Assembly: GCF_902498195.1 (NCBI RefSeq)
Contig: NZ_CABVIY010000003.1
Coordinates: forward strand, 248,001 to 312,000
Source of the DNA: Pseudomonas fluorescens
Lineage (GTDB): Bacteria; Pseudomonadota; Gammaproteobacteria; Pseudomonadales; Pseudomonadaceae
Length of the DNA stretch: 64,000 bases
Direction: 5' to 3'
A model generated the notes under the pieces. The model saw only the letters and a list, made by a program, of their open reading frames with translations, searched no databases and was not told the DNA's origin. Made by a program: the position numbers and the translations under genes. Position 1 is the stretch's first letter. Each line of letters starts with the position of its first letter. Shown piece after piece: positions 1 through 8,842 of the stretch.

Positions 1-302
1 TTGAGGCGCGGGTAGGGCACGCTGGCCAGCCAGCCTTGCAGGTCCTGGTTCAAACCTTCGGGCACGGCTTTGAGCAGGTTCTGGAACAGGTGATGGTGGG
101 TATTGATCCAGCCCGGATAGACCACCGAGTGGCGTGCATCGATGACCCGCTCTCCAGGTTGCGCCTCCAGGCCCTCGGCCATTTCGGCGATGCGACCGTT
201 GACGATGCGGATGTCGACGCTGCCGGCCCGGGCACGGGGGCCGCGCAGGCCGGTCATGACCGCGACGGGGTTCTTGATCAGGATGTTTTGCAATTGAGTC
301 AT
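1..302 (-). CDS. Amidohydrolase of the 8-oxoguanine/cytosine deaminase type, N-terminal part only
   Basis: This is the 5' end of a gene that continues beyond the left edge; about 100 residues are visible. The N-terminus has the beta-sandwich start of metal-dependent amidohydrolases, followed by GWINTHHHLFQNL, which carries the HxH metal ligands of the TIM barrel. That HHHLFQ form is typical of the deaminase branch containing 8-oxoguanine, isoxanthopterin and hydroxydechloroatrazine hydrolases. The start at 302 follows a GGAG ribosome binding site. It lies 12 bp after the NCS2 permease gene on the same strand, so it is probably the last gene of the operon and deaminates the imported nucleobase-like substrate. 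Substrate is inferred; the specificity residues lie outside the window. Confidence 0.8.
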   Translation of the reverse strand, partial: MTQLQNILIKNPVAVMTGLRGPRARAGSVDIRIVNGRIAEMAEGLEAQPGERVIDARHSVVYPGWINTHHHLFQNLLKAVPEGLNQDLQGWLASVPYPRL

Positions 303-314
303 GGTCAGCTCCAG

Positions 315-1670
315 TCAGAGGCTGTGGGAGGCGGATTTACCGGGGGCGGCATCAGGCACGCTGACACCGTTGAGTGCGGCGTTGAGCAGCACCGACACCA
401 GGCAGGCGATCACCACGCTGCTGTGCAGGAACGGCTGCGACCACTCGGGCAACTGCTTGAACAGGGCCGGCGCCAGCACCGGCACCAGGGCCGCGGCGAT
501 GGTGAAACCGACAATCAGCACGTTGTAGCGATTGCGTTCGTAGTCGACCTTGGCCAGGGTCTGGATCCCGGCCGCCGCGACCACGCCGAACATGGCGATG
601 CCGGCACCGCCGAGCGCCGCGGTGGGCATCGAGGCGATGATCGCGCCGGCCTTGGGCACCAGCGCCACCGAGCACATCAGCAAACCGCTGACCGCCACCA
701 CCCAGCGACTGCGCACACCGGTCAGGATCACCAGGCCGACGTTTTCCATGAAGGCGATGAACGGAAACGCCGCAAACATCCCGGCGATGGTGCTGGCCAG
801 GCCGTTGGCCCGCAGGCCGTTGATCACCTGTTTGTCTTCCACCGGTTTGTCGACGATGTCGCCGATGGCCACGAACAGCCCCATGGACTCGACCATCTGC
901 ACGATCATCACCACCACCATGGTGGCGATGGGGATCAGGCTGAAGGTCGGCAAGCCGAAGTGGAACGGGTAGGGCACGGTCAGCCAGGGTGAATCCTGCA
1001 CGCTCTGAAAGCTGCCCATGCCCAGGCCGTACGCCAGTGCCGCGCCGGTCAGCATGCCGATCAGCACGGCCATGTTGCGCAGCATCGGGCTGCCGTAACG
1101 ATTGACCAGCAGGATGGTCAGCAACACCACGGCCGCCACTGCCAGGTACATCGGCGCGCCGAAATCGCTGGCATGGCGGCCACCGCCGACCCATTCATAG
1201 GCAATCGGAAACAGCTGCAAGCCGATGACCGTGACAATGCAACCGGTGACCACCGGCGGAAAGTAACGTCGCAACCGACCCACGAACGGCGCCACCAGCA
1301 TGGTGAAAATCCCCGCGCCGATCACCGCCCCGCAGACCCCGGCAAACCCCACCTCCGGGTTGCTGCCGATGGCAATCACCGGGCCGACGCTGCTGAATGC
1401 CACGCCCTGCAGAATCGGCAGGCGCACGCCGAATTTCCAGAAGCCGACGGTTTGCAGCAGGGTGGCGATGCCCGAGCAGAACAGCGTGGTGCTGATCAGC
1501 GACACGGTATCGGCCTGGGACATTTTCAGGGCACTGGCGACAATCAGCGGCACGGCGATGGCGCCGATGTACGAGACGGCCATGTGTTGCAGGCCGAGGG
1601 TGAGCATTTGCCGGACCGACAGCACCTGGTCGACGGGGTGGACGGTGGAAGCGGGAATGGCTGACGACAT
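315..1670 (-). CDS. NCS2-family nucleobase (purine/xanthine/uracil-type) permease
   Basis: A 451-residue polytopic inner-membrane protein of the nucleobase-ascorbate transporter (NCS2) family, which imports xanthine, urate, uracil and related rings by proton symport. The QH pair of TM1 is at residues 28-29. The TM8 glutamate is in ESMG at 261-264. The family signature N-x-G-x4-T begins at 310, within FMENVGLVILTG. Length is normal for the family. It sits 12 bp upstream of a deaminase gene and downstream of the GTPase gene, pointing to uptake of a ring compound that the neighbouring enzymes degrade. Which ring cannot be read from the sequence. Confidence 0.92.
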   Translation of the reverse strand: MSSAIPASTVHPVDQVLSVRQMLTLGLQHMAVSYIGAIAVPLIVASALKMSQADTVSLISTTLFCSGIATLLQTVGFWKFGVRLPILQGVAFSSVGPVIAIGSNPEVGFAGVCGAVIGAGIFTMLVAPFVGRLRRYFPPVVTGCIVTVIGLQLFPIAYEWVGGGRHASDFGAPMYLAVAAVVLLTILLVNRYGSPMLRNMAVLIGMLTGAALAYGLGMGSFQSVQDSPWLTVPYPFHFGLPTFSLIPIATMVVVMIVQMVESMGLFVAIGDIVDKPVEDKQVINGLRANGLASTIAGMFAAFPFIAFMENVGLVILTGVRSRWVVAVSGLLMCSVALVPKAGAIIASMPTAALGGAGIAMFGVVAAAGIQTLAKVDYERNRYNVLIVGFTIAAALVPVLAPALFKQLPEWSQPFLHSSVVIACLVSVLLNAALNGVSVPDAAPGKSASHSL

Positions 1671-1747
1671 GGAGAATCACCTCTAGCTGTTGTTATTGGT
1701 AAAGAGGGGTATTCGTTCTGATGCCCGTTCAAAGCGCTGCGCCGACC

Positions 1748-1857
1748 CTGTGGGAGCGGCGGTGCGACGATTCGACTTGCTCGCGAAAGCGGTCTGACAT
1801 TCAACATTGGTGTTGGCTGACACACCGCATTCGCGAGCAAGCCCGCTCCCACAGGGA
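1748..1857. repeat. REPIN (paired REP palindromes)
   Basis: Two inverted REP sequences (GTGGGAGCGG... and ...CCCGCTCCCAC) flank a spacer that is identical to the spacer of the copy at 5107-5197. The left REP carries about 16 extra bases between the GGAGCGG and CTTGCTCGC halves. The element separates the permease and GTPase genes. Confidence 0.85.
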
Positions 1858-1925
1858 TGAGGCACTGGCATCAGGCATTTCGTTGTGTATGCCCGGAACC
1901 GCCATCCACCGGCTCCGATTGCGTT

Positions 1926-2966
1926 TCAGCCTGCCAGGCAGGCGGCAAAGCCCTGGTTCAACGCCGCGCGGTCCAGGTCGCGGCCGATGAACACAATCTT
2001 GCTGGAACGCGGTTCGTTGCCCCATGAAGTCGAGGCGCGGAACTCGACGAGGCTGTGCACCCCTTGCAGCACGTAGCGCTGGTCCTGGTCCGCGACCGCC
2101 AGCACGCCTTTCATGCGGTACAGGTTGTCGGCCTGGGCGCTGCGCAACTCGCTGATCCAGCGGTGGAAGGCACCCAGATTGACGGCGCCATCCACCGCGA
2201 TGCCGACGGACGACACGCTCGGGTCGTGTTCATGATCGGCTTCGTCGTGGTGGTGTTCATCGGCGTGGTGATCGTGCTCGGCGCCAATCTCCATGAGCTT
2301 TTGCGTCGACTCGAAGGCACCGATGCCGAGGATCTTCGACAGATCGATCTGCGCGAACGTCGACGTCACCAGATCCGCCGTGGCGTTCAATCCGCGGATC
2401 TTCTCGCTCAGCGCCGTCACTTCAGCCTCGCTGACCAGGTCGACCTTGTTGATGACGATGCGGTCGGCGCAGACGATCTGATCCACCGCTTGGTTGTCCA
2501 CGCCGTCCAGTTGCAGGTCCTCCAGGTGCTGGGCGATGTGCCGGGCATCGACCATGGTCACGATGGCGTCGAGTTCGACTTCGTCGGCAATCGGGTCGTT
2601 GATGAAAAAGCTCTGGGCCACCGGGTACGGGTCGGCCAGCCCGCTGGTCTCGATCAGGATGTGGTCGAGCCGCACCGGGCGCGCCACCAGTTCACGGACG
2701 ATGCGCACCAGGTCCTCGCGAACCTCGGCGGTGCAGCACACGCAGCCGTTGACCATCTCGTAGATCTCTTCGGTTTCGGAGCTGAGCACCAGGTCGCCGT
2801 CGATGCCGATTTCGCCGAACTCGTTTTCGATCACGGCGATCTTGCGCCCGTGGTTTTCCTTGAGGATGTAGTTGAGCAGGGTGGTTTTACCGGCCCCGAG
2901 GAAACCGGTGAGGATGGTGACCGGGATCTTGCGGTTGGGGGTTGGGGCGTTGAATGGGGTGTTCAT
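1926..2966 (-). CDS. COG0523 (CobW/G3E family) metallochaperone GTPase
   Basis: A 346-residue G3E GTPase. The Walker A motif GFLGAGKTT is at 21-29, the metal-binding CVCC motif at 75-78, and ETSGLADP and NKVD motifs follow. A histidine/acid-rich loop (EHDHHADEHHHDE) lies near residue 240, followed by the CobW C-terminal domain. Such proteins deliver zinc, cobalt or other metals to client enzymes in a GTP-dependent way. The start at 2966 was chosen because AGGAG precedes it and the upstream extension would be translated from a REP element. Its place between a permease and UbiX/UbiD/amidohydrolase genes suggests that a local amidohydrolase is the client (inference). Confidence 0.9.
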   Translation of the reverse strand: MNTPFNAPTPNRKIPVTILTGFLGAGKTTLLNYILKENHGRKIAVIENEFGEIGIDGDLVLSSETEEIYEMVNGCVCCTAEVREDLVRIVRELVARPVRLDHILIETSGLADPYPVAQSFFINDPIADEVELDAIVTMVDARHIAQHLEDLQLDGVDNQAVDQIVCADRIVINKVDLVSEAEVTALSEKIRGLNATADLVTSTFAQIDLSKILGIGAFESTQKLMEIGAEHDHHADEHHHDEADHEHDPSVSSVGIAVDGAVNLGAFHRWISELRSAQADNLYRMKGVLAVADQDQRYVLQGVHSLVEFRASTSWGNEPRSSKIVFIGRDLDRAALNQGFAACLAG

Positions 2967-3007
2967 GTGAGGCTCCTTTATTACCGATTGGCCGATGCAT
3001 GTTCTTT

Positions 3008-3098
3008 TGTGGGAGCGGGCTTGCTCGCGAATGCGGTGTGTCATTCAACGGTTATGCCGACGGATACACCGCTTTCGCGAGCAAGCCCGCTCCCACAG
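3008..3098. repeat. REPIN overlapping the 3' end of the UbiX-like gene
   Basis: Inverted REP pair with a 35 bp spacer. Its right arm encodes the last codons of the UbiX-like gene, including an ARE tripeptide and the stop codon region, so the element has been captured as coding sequence. Confidence 0.85.
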
Positions 3099-3673
3099 GG
3101 ATTGAGTGTTGTTTCGCCCCAGCGCAGCGCGGTGCCGGCGTCGAGGCCGAACAGGTCGAGGACCCGGCCGAGGCTGTGATCGACCATTTGCGCCAGGCTG
3201 TGCGGGCGGGCATAGAACGCCGGCACGGGCGGGGCGATGATCCCGCCCATCTCGGTGACGGCGGTCATGTTGCGCAGGTGCGCCAGGGTCAGCGGGGTTT
3301 CCCGGGCCATCAGCACCAGGGTCCGGCGTTCCTTGAGCGTGACGTCGGCGGCCCGGCCGATCAGGCCCGAGGACGTGCCGGTGGCGATTTCCGCCAGGGT
3401 GCGCATCGAGCAGGGCGCGACCACCATGCCCAGGCACCGGAACGAACCGCTGGCGATCCCGGCTGCCACGTCGTCGGCCCGGTGGTAATGGCTGGCCAGC
3501 GCGGTGACGTCGGCCAGTTTGTAGTCGGTTTCGTGGGCCATGGTCAGCAGCGCCGCGCGGCTGATGATCAGGTGGCTTTCGATGTTCAGTTCGGCGAGCA
3601 ATTCGAGCAAGCGCACGCCGTAGACGAACCCGGACGCGCCGCTGATGCCGACCACCAGGCGCTGGCGGTTCAT
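3041..3673 (-). CDS. UbiX/Pad1-type flavin prenyltransferase
   Basis: A 210-residue flavoprotein of the UbiX family, which prenylates FMN to make the prFMN cofactor of UbiD decarboxylases. The family N-terminus GISGASGFVYGVRLLELL is intact, as are the CSMRTLAEIATG segment and the RETPLTLAHLRNM motif. Its ATG overlaps the TGA of the UbiD-like gene (ATGA at 3670-3673), so the two are translationally coupled and act as an enzyme plus cofactor-maker pair. The last about 20 residues (from NPCGSGLARE) are read from a REPIN and resemble no UbiX tail, so the original stop was probably lost when the repeat inserted. This is likely a second, pathway-specific UbiX. Confidence 0.9.
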   Translation of the reverse strand: MNRQRLVVGISGASGFVYGVRLLELLAELNIESHLIISRAALLTMAHETDYKLADVTALASHYHRADDVAAGIASGSFRCLGMVVAPCSMRTLAEIATGTSSGLIGRAADVTLKERRTLVLMARETPLTLAHLRNMTAVTEMGGIIAPPVPAFYARPHSLAQMVDHSLGRVLDLFGLDAGTALRWGETTLNPCGSGLARESGVSVGITVE

Positions 3674-5055
3674 GACGGGTAGCTCATGAGCAGGCCGCGC
3701 GCACGTTCCACCACGTCCGGATCCAGCTGCGCCTTGATCCCGTCGAAGCCTGAACCGCGAGTGGCGTCCAGGCCCATGCGCGAGGTGGTGCCGTCGACCG
3801 AGGACGAAGGATCGAGCGGGCTGCCGGGCAGGCCATCGACGACAAACATGTCCTGGTGTGGCTGGAAGTGCGTGGCCAGGGCCCAGAGCACCTGGCTGTC
3901 GTCGCTGATGTCGATGTCGCTGTCCACCGCGATCACGGTCTTCAGGTACGGGTCCCAGCCGAGCAACGCCAGCATGATCTGCCGCGCCTCGCCGTCACGG
4001 CTTTGCGCCAGGGCCACGTAGCAATGAAAGTGGGTGCCGGAATTGGGGTAATGCACGGCGGTGACCGCGGGGAAGCGCGCCTTGAGTTTTTCGCTCATTT
4101 CCGCTTCCCGTGGCAGCCGCGCCAGGGTCAGGTGTTCGGCGTAGCGGCCACCGACCACGTCCACCAGCCAGGCGTCCTTGCGGCGCATCAGGGTGTCGAC
4201 CCGCAACACGTTGTTGGTCGAGCGATCCGAGGAATAGCCACTGAATTCACCGAACGGGCCTTCCTCGGCATAAGCCGTCGGATCGATGGCGCCTTCGAGG
4301 ACAAATTCAGCGAAGGCTGGCACGCCGATGCCATAGCGCGGGGTCTTGACCAGTTGCAGGGGCTCGCCGAACAAACCGCCCGCCACCGCACGTTCATCGC
4401 TGCCAAAGGGCAGCCGCGCCGCCGCCGCGAGCATGAACAACGGGTGCGCGCCGACGACCATCGCGACGCGCAGTTCTTCACCGCGTTCCCGGGCGGTTTG
4501 CAGCATCCGCCACAGGTGGCCACGCGAGTGCAGGCTGGTGGCGAGCGTCTGCCGGGCGTGGCGCATCGAGCGGTGATAGCTCATGTTGGCGATGCCGGTG
4601 ACCGGGTCTTGCGCGATGATGATGGCGTTGGTGATGTAGGGGCCACGGTCGCTGTCGAAATGCTTGAGCATCGGCAGCAGCGCCAGGTCCACCGCGTCGC
4701 CTTCGAAAATTTCGTCGAGTATCGGGCCCGTTTCGACATAGCGCGGTGCGATGGGCTGATTGGCGCGAGCCTGGAAGGTCTCGTGCAATTGCGCCGGGGG
4801 AACGCCGAAGATTCGTGCGATACGGGTCCGGGAAGCGAAGAGGTTGGTGGCCACCGGCACGCCGAGGCTGCCGACGGTTTCGCAGATCAGCAGCGGGTCG
4901 CGGCCCTGTGCGGCCAGGGTATCGACCAGGGCGGTGACGTCCTGGTCGGCCGACAGCGATTCGCGCACCGTGAGCACATCGTCCGGAAACTGCCGCAGAT
5001 AGGCGTCGATGAAAGCGTGGAAATCCTGGGTGTCGCCGAGCGTGGAGAGGGTCAT
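3670..5055 (-). CDS. UbiD-family prFMN-dependent (de)carboxylase
   Basis: A 461-residue UbiD-family protein. These enzymes use prenylated FMN to decarboxylate aromatic, heteroaromatic or unsaturated acids reversibly. The catalytic EGPFGE motif places the two glutamates at about 265 and 270, and the paired arginine is near 162 (NMSYHR). Metal- and prFMN-binding segments GAHP and YSSDRS are also visible. It is a separate clade from ubiquinone UbiD by its short length and context. The partner UbiX gene overlaps by 4 bp. Neighbouring amidohydrolases and a nucleobase-type permease suggest a heterocyclic carboxylate substrate, which is not determined. Confidence 0.9.
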   Translation of the reverse strand: MTLSTLGDTQDFHAFIDAYLRQFPDDVLTVRESLSADQDVTALVDTLAAQGRDPLLICETVGSLGVPVATNLFASRTRIARIFGVPPAQLHETFQARANQPIAPRYVETGPILDEIFEGDAVDLALLPMLKHFDSDRGPYITNAIIIAQDPVTGIANMSYHRSMRHARQTLATSLHSRGHLWRMLQTARERGEELRVAMVVGAHPLFMLAAAARLPFGSDERAVAGGLFGEPLQLVKTPRYGIGVPAFAEFVLEGAIDPTAYAEEGPFGEFSGYSSDRSTNNVLRVDTLMRRKDAWLVDVVGGRYAEHLTLARLPREAEMSEKLKARFPAVTAVHYPNSGTHFHCYVALAQSRDGEARQIMLALLGWDPYLKTVIAVDSDIDISDDSQVLWALATHFQPHQDMFVVDGLPGSPLDPSSSVDGTTSRMGLDATRGSGFDGIKAQLDPDVVERARGLLMSYPS

Positions 5056-5106
5056 GGGTTCACCTCGTAAAATGGCTCAATGAATGCGCAAGGCGAGCAA
5101 GGTCCA

Positions 5107-5197
5107 TGTGGGAGCGGGCTTGCTCGCGAAAGCGGTCTGACATTCAACATTGGTGTTGGCTGACACACCGCTTTCGCGAGCAAGCCCGCTCCCACAG
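5107..5197. repeat. REPIN between the UbiD and amidohydrolase genes
   Basis: Inverted REP pair whose 34 bp spacer matches the spacer of the element at 1748-1857 exactly as read. It splits the presumed operon between the amidohydrolase and UbiD genes and could stabilise or attenuate the transcript. Confidence 0.88.
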
Positions 5198-5213
5198 TGG
5201 GTTGCGCCGTTGC

Positions 5214-6119
5214 CTACAGGTACGTGGTGGTCAGGCGAATGTCCGCCTCGATCAGGTCCTTGGGCGGCGGCGTGGGTTCGATGCCGCACAACCGGGCGAT
5301 GTTGTTGCCCAGGTAGTCTTCGAGGTGATCCTCATCGATCCCCAGCCCCTGCGGCGCCGGCGAACACAGCACCTCCAGTTCGCGCAACCACATGCCCGGC
5401 TCGTTCGGCGGCGAGTCGGTGCCGAACACGATCTTGTTGCGCGGCAGGTCCTTGGCGAATTCGACGATCCGCGACTGGAAGCACCAGCCCGATTCGCAGT
5501 AGACATTGGGCGTGTCCATGGCCATCCAGAACGCCTCGAACGAATAGTTGCCGCCGGTCTGGATGCCGAAGTGACCGATGATGAAATTGACCATCGGGAA
5601 CTCGCGGATGATCGGGTAGAACATGGTCGGGATGGTGTACGGGCCGTCACCGGTGTGGATCAGTACCACGATGTTGTACTTGGCGCAGACTTTCATCGCC
5701 GGGCGCAACCAGTCCAGGGCGCGGTCCGGGCGGTAGCCGTGCATGTTGGCGTGCAGCTTGAGCATCTTGAAGCCGTATTCCTTGATGTGGAATTCCAGCT
5801 CCGCGGCGCCGTTTTCTGGTCCCCAGCGCGGGTTGAAGTTGAAGTTGCCGATGAAGCGGTCCGGGTACTTCACGCACAGCTCGGCGACATAGGACATGTA
5901 GTCGCGCACGCCCTCGCGGCCACGGCGGTTGCCGTCGCGGTAGCCGGTGTTGCCCGGTGGCGGCTGGATGAACCCCATGTCGATACGGCGCGGTTTGCCG
6001 TTGATCATGTACGGGCCGTCCATCAGCTTGAGCATGCGCTCGCCGGTGAAGGGTTCGCCGGTATGGCGCCAGGCCTCGTCGACCAGGTTGGTGGGGTGCA
6101 GATGGGTATCGATAATCAT
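5214..6119 (-). CDS. Amidohydrolase-2 (ACMSD-like) family protein with intact metal site
   Basis: A 301-residue TIM-barrel protein of the amidohydrolase-2 family, which contains ACMSD, gamma-resorcylate and isoorotate-type decarboxylases and some hydrolases. The metal ligands are all present: DTHLH at 4-8, a KLHANMH segment, LIHTGD, IIGHFG and the catalytic aspartate in FGTDSPPNEP. The start at 6119 is preceded by AGGAG that lies inside the end of the upstream gene, only 4 bp away. That upstream gene is a close paralogue lacking part of the metal site, so the two may form a hetero-oligomer. A role in ring opening or decarboxylation is inferred from the family only. Confidence 0.88.
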   Translation of the reverse strand: MIIDTHLHPTNLVDEAWRHTGEPFTGERMLKLMDGPYMINGKPRRIDMGFIQPPPGNTGYRDGNRRGREGVRDYMSYVAELCVKYPDRFIGNFNFNPRWGPENGAAELEFHIKEYGFKMLKLHANMHGYRPDRALDWLRPAMKVCAKYNIVVLIHTGDGPYTIPTMFYPIIREFPMVNFIIGHFGIQTGGNYSFEAFWMAMDTPNVYCESGWCFQSRIVEFAKDLPRNKIVFGTDSPPNEPGMWLRELEVLCSPAPQGLGIDEDHLEDYLGNNIARLCGIEPTPPPKDLIEADIRLTTTYL

Positions 6120-6123
6120 CGGT

Positions 6124-7053
6124 TCAGCTCCTGGCCAGTTGCGGGGTGACGGGGCGCTTGAGTTGCGCCTCTGCTTCGCTGACGGTGCGCGGCGGCGGGG
6201 AGGGCTGGAGGCCGATCATCCGCGCGGTGTTGTTGCCCAGATAGTCTTCCAGGGTGTCCTCGTCGAGGTTCAGCCCTTGCGGTGGCTCGTGGCACAGCAC
6301 CTCCAGCAGGCGCAGCCACATGCCCGGTTCGTTCGGCGGCGTGTCGGTGCCGAAGAGAATCTTGTGGGTCGGCAACACCTTGGCGAACTCGACGATCCGC
6401 GATTGCAGGCACCAGCCCGATTCGCAGTAGACGTTGGGCAGTTCCATCGCCCACTGCATGGGTTCGAACACATAGACGCCACCGGTCTGCACGCCGAAGT
6501 GCGCCATGATGAAATCGACGTTGGGGAACTCCTTGATCATCGGCACCCATTCCGACGGGATGCTGTAAGGCCCGTCGCCGGTGTGCAGCTTGACCGGGAT
6601 GCCGAGTTCGGCACATTTCTCGAAGCAGGGGCGGACCCAGTCCAGTGCCCGGTCGGGGCGGTAGGCGTGCATGTTGGCCTGCATCTGGACCATCTTGAAG
6701 CCGTGTTCCTTGACGTAGCGCTCGATCGCCTCGACGCCGTTCTGCACGCCGCAGCGCGGGTTGTAGACGAAGCAACCGATGAAGCGGTCGGGGTAGGTCT
6801 GCACCATTTTCAGGGTGTAGGCCATGTAGGCGTCGATGGATTCGCGACCGGACAGCTCGCCGTCGGTCCAGGTGTAAATGGTGTTGCCTTGAGGCGGCTG
6901 GATGAAGGCTTTGTCGATGCGGCGAGGCTTGCCGTTGACCATGTACGGGCCATCCATCATCTCCAGCAGACGCTCGCCGGTGAACGGGTCACCGTCATGC
7001 CTCCAGGCGAGGTCCACCAGGTCGGTGGGATAGCAACTGATATCGATGATCAT
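6124..7053 (-). CDS. Amidohydrolase-2 paralogue lacking the HxH metal motif
   Basis: A 309-residue paralogue of the following gene, alike over its whole length. The N-terminal HxH is replaced: the start reads MIIDISCYP where the partner has MIIDTHLHP, and KLHANMH is replaced by QMQANMH. Later ligands (KLHTGD, IMAHFG, FGTDTPPNEP) remain. It is therefore either a non-catalytic partner subunit or an enzyme with a different metal site. The start at 7053 was chosen from alignment with the paralogue and an upstream GGAG; a longer in-frame start at 7107 would add 18 residues with no family match. It is first in the presumed operon. Confidence 0.87.
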   Translation of the reverse strand: MIIDISCYPTDLVDLAWRHDGDPFTGERLLEMMDGPYMVNGKPRRIDKAFIQPPQGNTIYTWTDGELSGRESIDAYMAYTLKMVQTYPDRFIGCFVYNPRCGVQNGVEAIERYVKEHGFKMVQMQANMHAYRPDRALDWVRPCFEKCAELGIPVKLHTGDGPYSIPSEWVPMIKEFPNVDFIMAHFGVQTGGVYVFEPMQWAMELPNVYCESGWCLQSRIVEFAKVLPTHKILFGTDTPPNEPGMWLRLLEVLCHEPPQGLNLDEDTLEDYLGNNTARMIGLQPSPPPRTVSEAEAQLKRPVTPQLARS

Positions 7054-7298
7054 TGAAGTCGATCTCCTGATAGCGGGGAAGGGAACCTTGCGGTTCACAG
7101 CAGCCACGTCCCGGGCAATCGGCCATTTCTATGCGCAAACACTCGCGCATTCCCTCGCCTGGTCGCATCCGGCCCGGGAGGCTGGCTGCTTGGGGGGAAG
7201 TATTGGAAGGGGGGGTGAGGTTCGTACAATATTAATTGGGCGGGGTGTTGATACGTGTTCGATATGGGCTGGGGATAGGGGGTGGATGTGCGGGCCTC

Positions 7299-7368
7299 TT
7301 CGCGAGCAAGCCCGCTCCCACAGGGGGAACGCATTGCAAATGTGGGAGCGGGCTTGCTCGCGAAGGCG
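7299..7368. repeat. REP pair in the 7054-7368 intergenic stretch
   Basis: Two REP sequences in inverted orientation flank a 17 bp spacer and abut the stop of the LysR gene. The rest of 7054-7368 holds the probable promoter of the amidohydrolase operon (AT-rich ACAATATTAATT near 7226-7237); no gene is seen in it. Confidence 0.85.
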
Positions 7369-8259
7369 TCAGCCCTGTGTACGCAATGCCAACTGCTTGA
7401 CCGCCTCAACCACCGGCGCCACCCGCTCGGCCTGCCCCGGCGGCCACACCGCATAGAGGTTGTAATGCGCCGGAATGTGCGCCGCGTTCAACGCCACCAG
7501 CCTGCCGGCGCGCAACGCATCCGCCGCCAGCAAGCCGCGCACCAGCCCCGCGCCGACCCCCGCCTCGGCGGCGGCAATCAGGTTGGCGGCATTGTCGAAT
7601 ATCACCCGCGCCGCAGGCTCGTTCGGCGCCATGCCCGCCGCATCCAGCCACGGAATCCACGACCGTCGCGTATACCCGAGCAATGGCAGTTCGAGGATCT
7701 GCGCCGGGCTTAGCGGTAACTGCAAACCCTGTCGCTCAAGCAGTTCGGGCGAGGCCACCGCCATCACCCGATCACCGCAGATTTGCGTCATCTCGCAATC
7801 GTCCCAGTCGCCATAGCCGTAGCGCAACGCCAGGTCCACGCGCTCGAACGATGAGCGATCCGAGCGCGGCATCGACAGCAGCACCACCTCATGCTCGGGC
7901 AACAAGTCGAGCAGTTCCGGCAGGCGCGGATTGAGCCAGCTCTGCGCCAGTTCGCTGTCGACATCCAGGGTCAGGCGCCGGGGCACGGGGCGATTTTTCA
8001 CCGAGGACAGGGCACGGTCGATCTGCGCCAGGCCATCGGACAGCACGCTGGCGAACAACTGCCCGGCATCGGTCAGGTTGCTGCCACCCCCTTCGCGCAC
8101 GAACAGCGGCTGGCCGATGAACTCTTCAAGGGCCCGGATCTGCTGGCTGATGGCGCTGTGGGTGAGGTCGAGCTTGCGCGCCGCGCTGGAGAAACTGCCG
8201 CTGCGGGCCGCCTGGATGAACGCGCTCATGGACTGCACCGACGGGTATCGCTTGTACAT
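7369..8259 (-). CDS. LysR-family regulator (GcvA-like)
   Basis: A 296-residue LTTR. The N-terminal winged HTH reads [20 protein letters not shown], followed by a type-2 periplasmic-binding effector domain. The start at 8259 gives the usual GcvA-like beginning ([14 protein letters not shown]); the long upstream open frame is not part of the gene. It is divergent from the molybdenum hydroxylase genes (118 bp between starts) and lies upstream of the amidohydrolase operon on the same strand, so it could control either or both. The stop codon falls at the edge of a REP sequence. Confidence 0.9.
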   Translation of the reverse strand: MYKRYPSVQSMSAFIQAARSGSFSSAARKLDLTHSAISQQIRALEEFIGQPLFVREGGGSNLTDAGQLFASVLSDGLAQIDRALSSVKNRPVPRRLTLDVDSELAQSWLNPRLPELLDLLPEHEVVLLSMPRSDRSSFERVDLALRYGYGDWDDCEMTQICGDRVMAVASPELLERQGLQLPLSPAQILELPLLGYTRRSWIPWLDAAGMAPNEPAARVIFDNAANLIAAAEAGVGAGLVRGLLAADALRAGRLVALNAAHIPAHYNLYAVWPPGQAERVAPVVEAVKQLALRTQG

Positions 8260-8377
8260 GCTGTTAGTCCTACTTACACAGGATGGCAGAAATCGTCGCT
8301 GGCCCGATGTTGCGAAGGCTCCCAATAATCGATCACCAGGCCCGCACAAAGACGGGCCGCTCTCCTGGAGCCTGACA

Positions 8378-8842
8378 ATGATCGAATTCACGGTAAACGG
8401 CGAACGACGCGAGCTGGTAGAGACATCGCCCTCCACGCCCTTGTTATGGGTATTGCGTGACCACTTGAAACTCACCGGCACCAAGTTCGGTTGCGGCATG
8501 GGCCTGTGCGGCGCCTGCACCGTGCACCTGGACGGCGTCGCGGTGCGTTCCTGCCAGTTGCCGGTGGCCGCCGCGGCGGGACACAGCATCACCACCATCG
8601 AGGGCCTGTCGCCCACCGGACAGCATCCGCTGCAACTGGCCTGGGTTGCCGAAGATGTCCCGCAATGCGGCTACTGTCAATCCGGGCAGATCATGTCCGC
8701 GGCGGCGCTGCTCAATACCGGGGCGGCGGTCACCGACGAGTCGATCCGCGACGCCATGTCCGGCAACCTGTGCCGCTGCGGCACTTACGGGCGTATCAAC
8801 AAGGCGATCAAACGTGCGGCGTCCGCGCCGAAGGAGGCGTGA
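8378..8842 (+). CDS. Molybdenum hydroxylase small subunit, two [2Fe-2S] clusters (IorA type)
   Basis: A 154-residue xanthine-oxidase-family iron-sulfur subunit. The plant-ferredoxin-type cluster ligands are C39, C44, C47 and C59; the second cluster uses C97, C100, C132 and C134 (CGYC..CRC). It passes electrons from the molybdenum subunit. The ATG at 8378 starts the canonical MIEFTVNG; the upstream part of the open frame is not family-like. Its TGA overlaps the next ATG (8842), and AAGGAGG at 8831-8837 serves that gene, so the subunits are coupled. No FAD or cytochrome subunit is encoded nearby. Confidence 0.95.
   Translation: MIEFTVNGERRELVETSPSTPLLWVLRDHLKLTGTKFGCGMGLCGACTVHLDGVAVRSCQLPVAAAAGHSITTIEGLSPTGQHPLQLAWVAEDVPQCGYCQSGQIMSAAALLNTGAAVTDESIRDAMSGNLCRCGTYGRINKAIKRAASAPKEA

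Noticed and set aside
2055..3179. A 374-codon plus-strand frame opposite the COG0523 GTPase gene
   Set aside because: The minus-strand product has all GTPase motifs; the plus-strand frame continues through a REPIN and has none.
7231..7250. A possible Anr half-site (TTGATACGTG) before the amidohydrolase operon
   Set aside because: Only one half matches TTGAT-N4-ATCAA; the other half is absent, unlike the complete site at 24954-24967.
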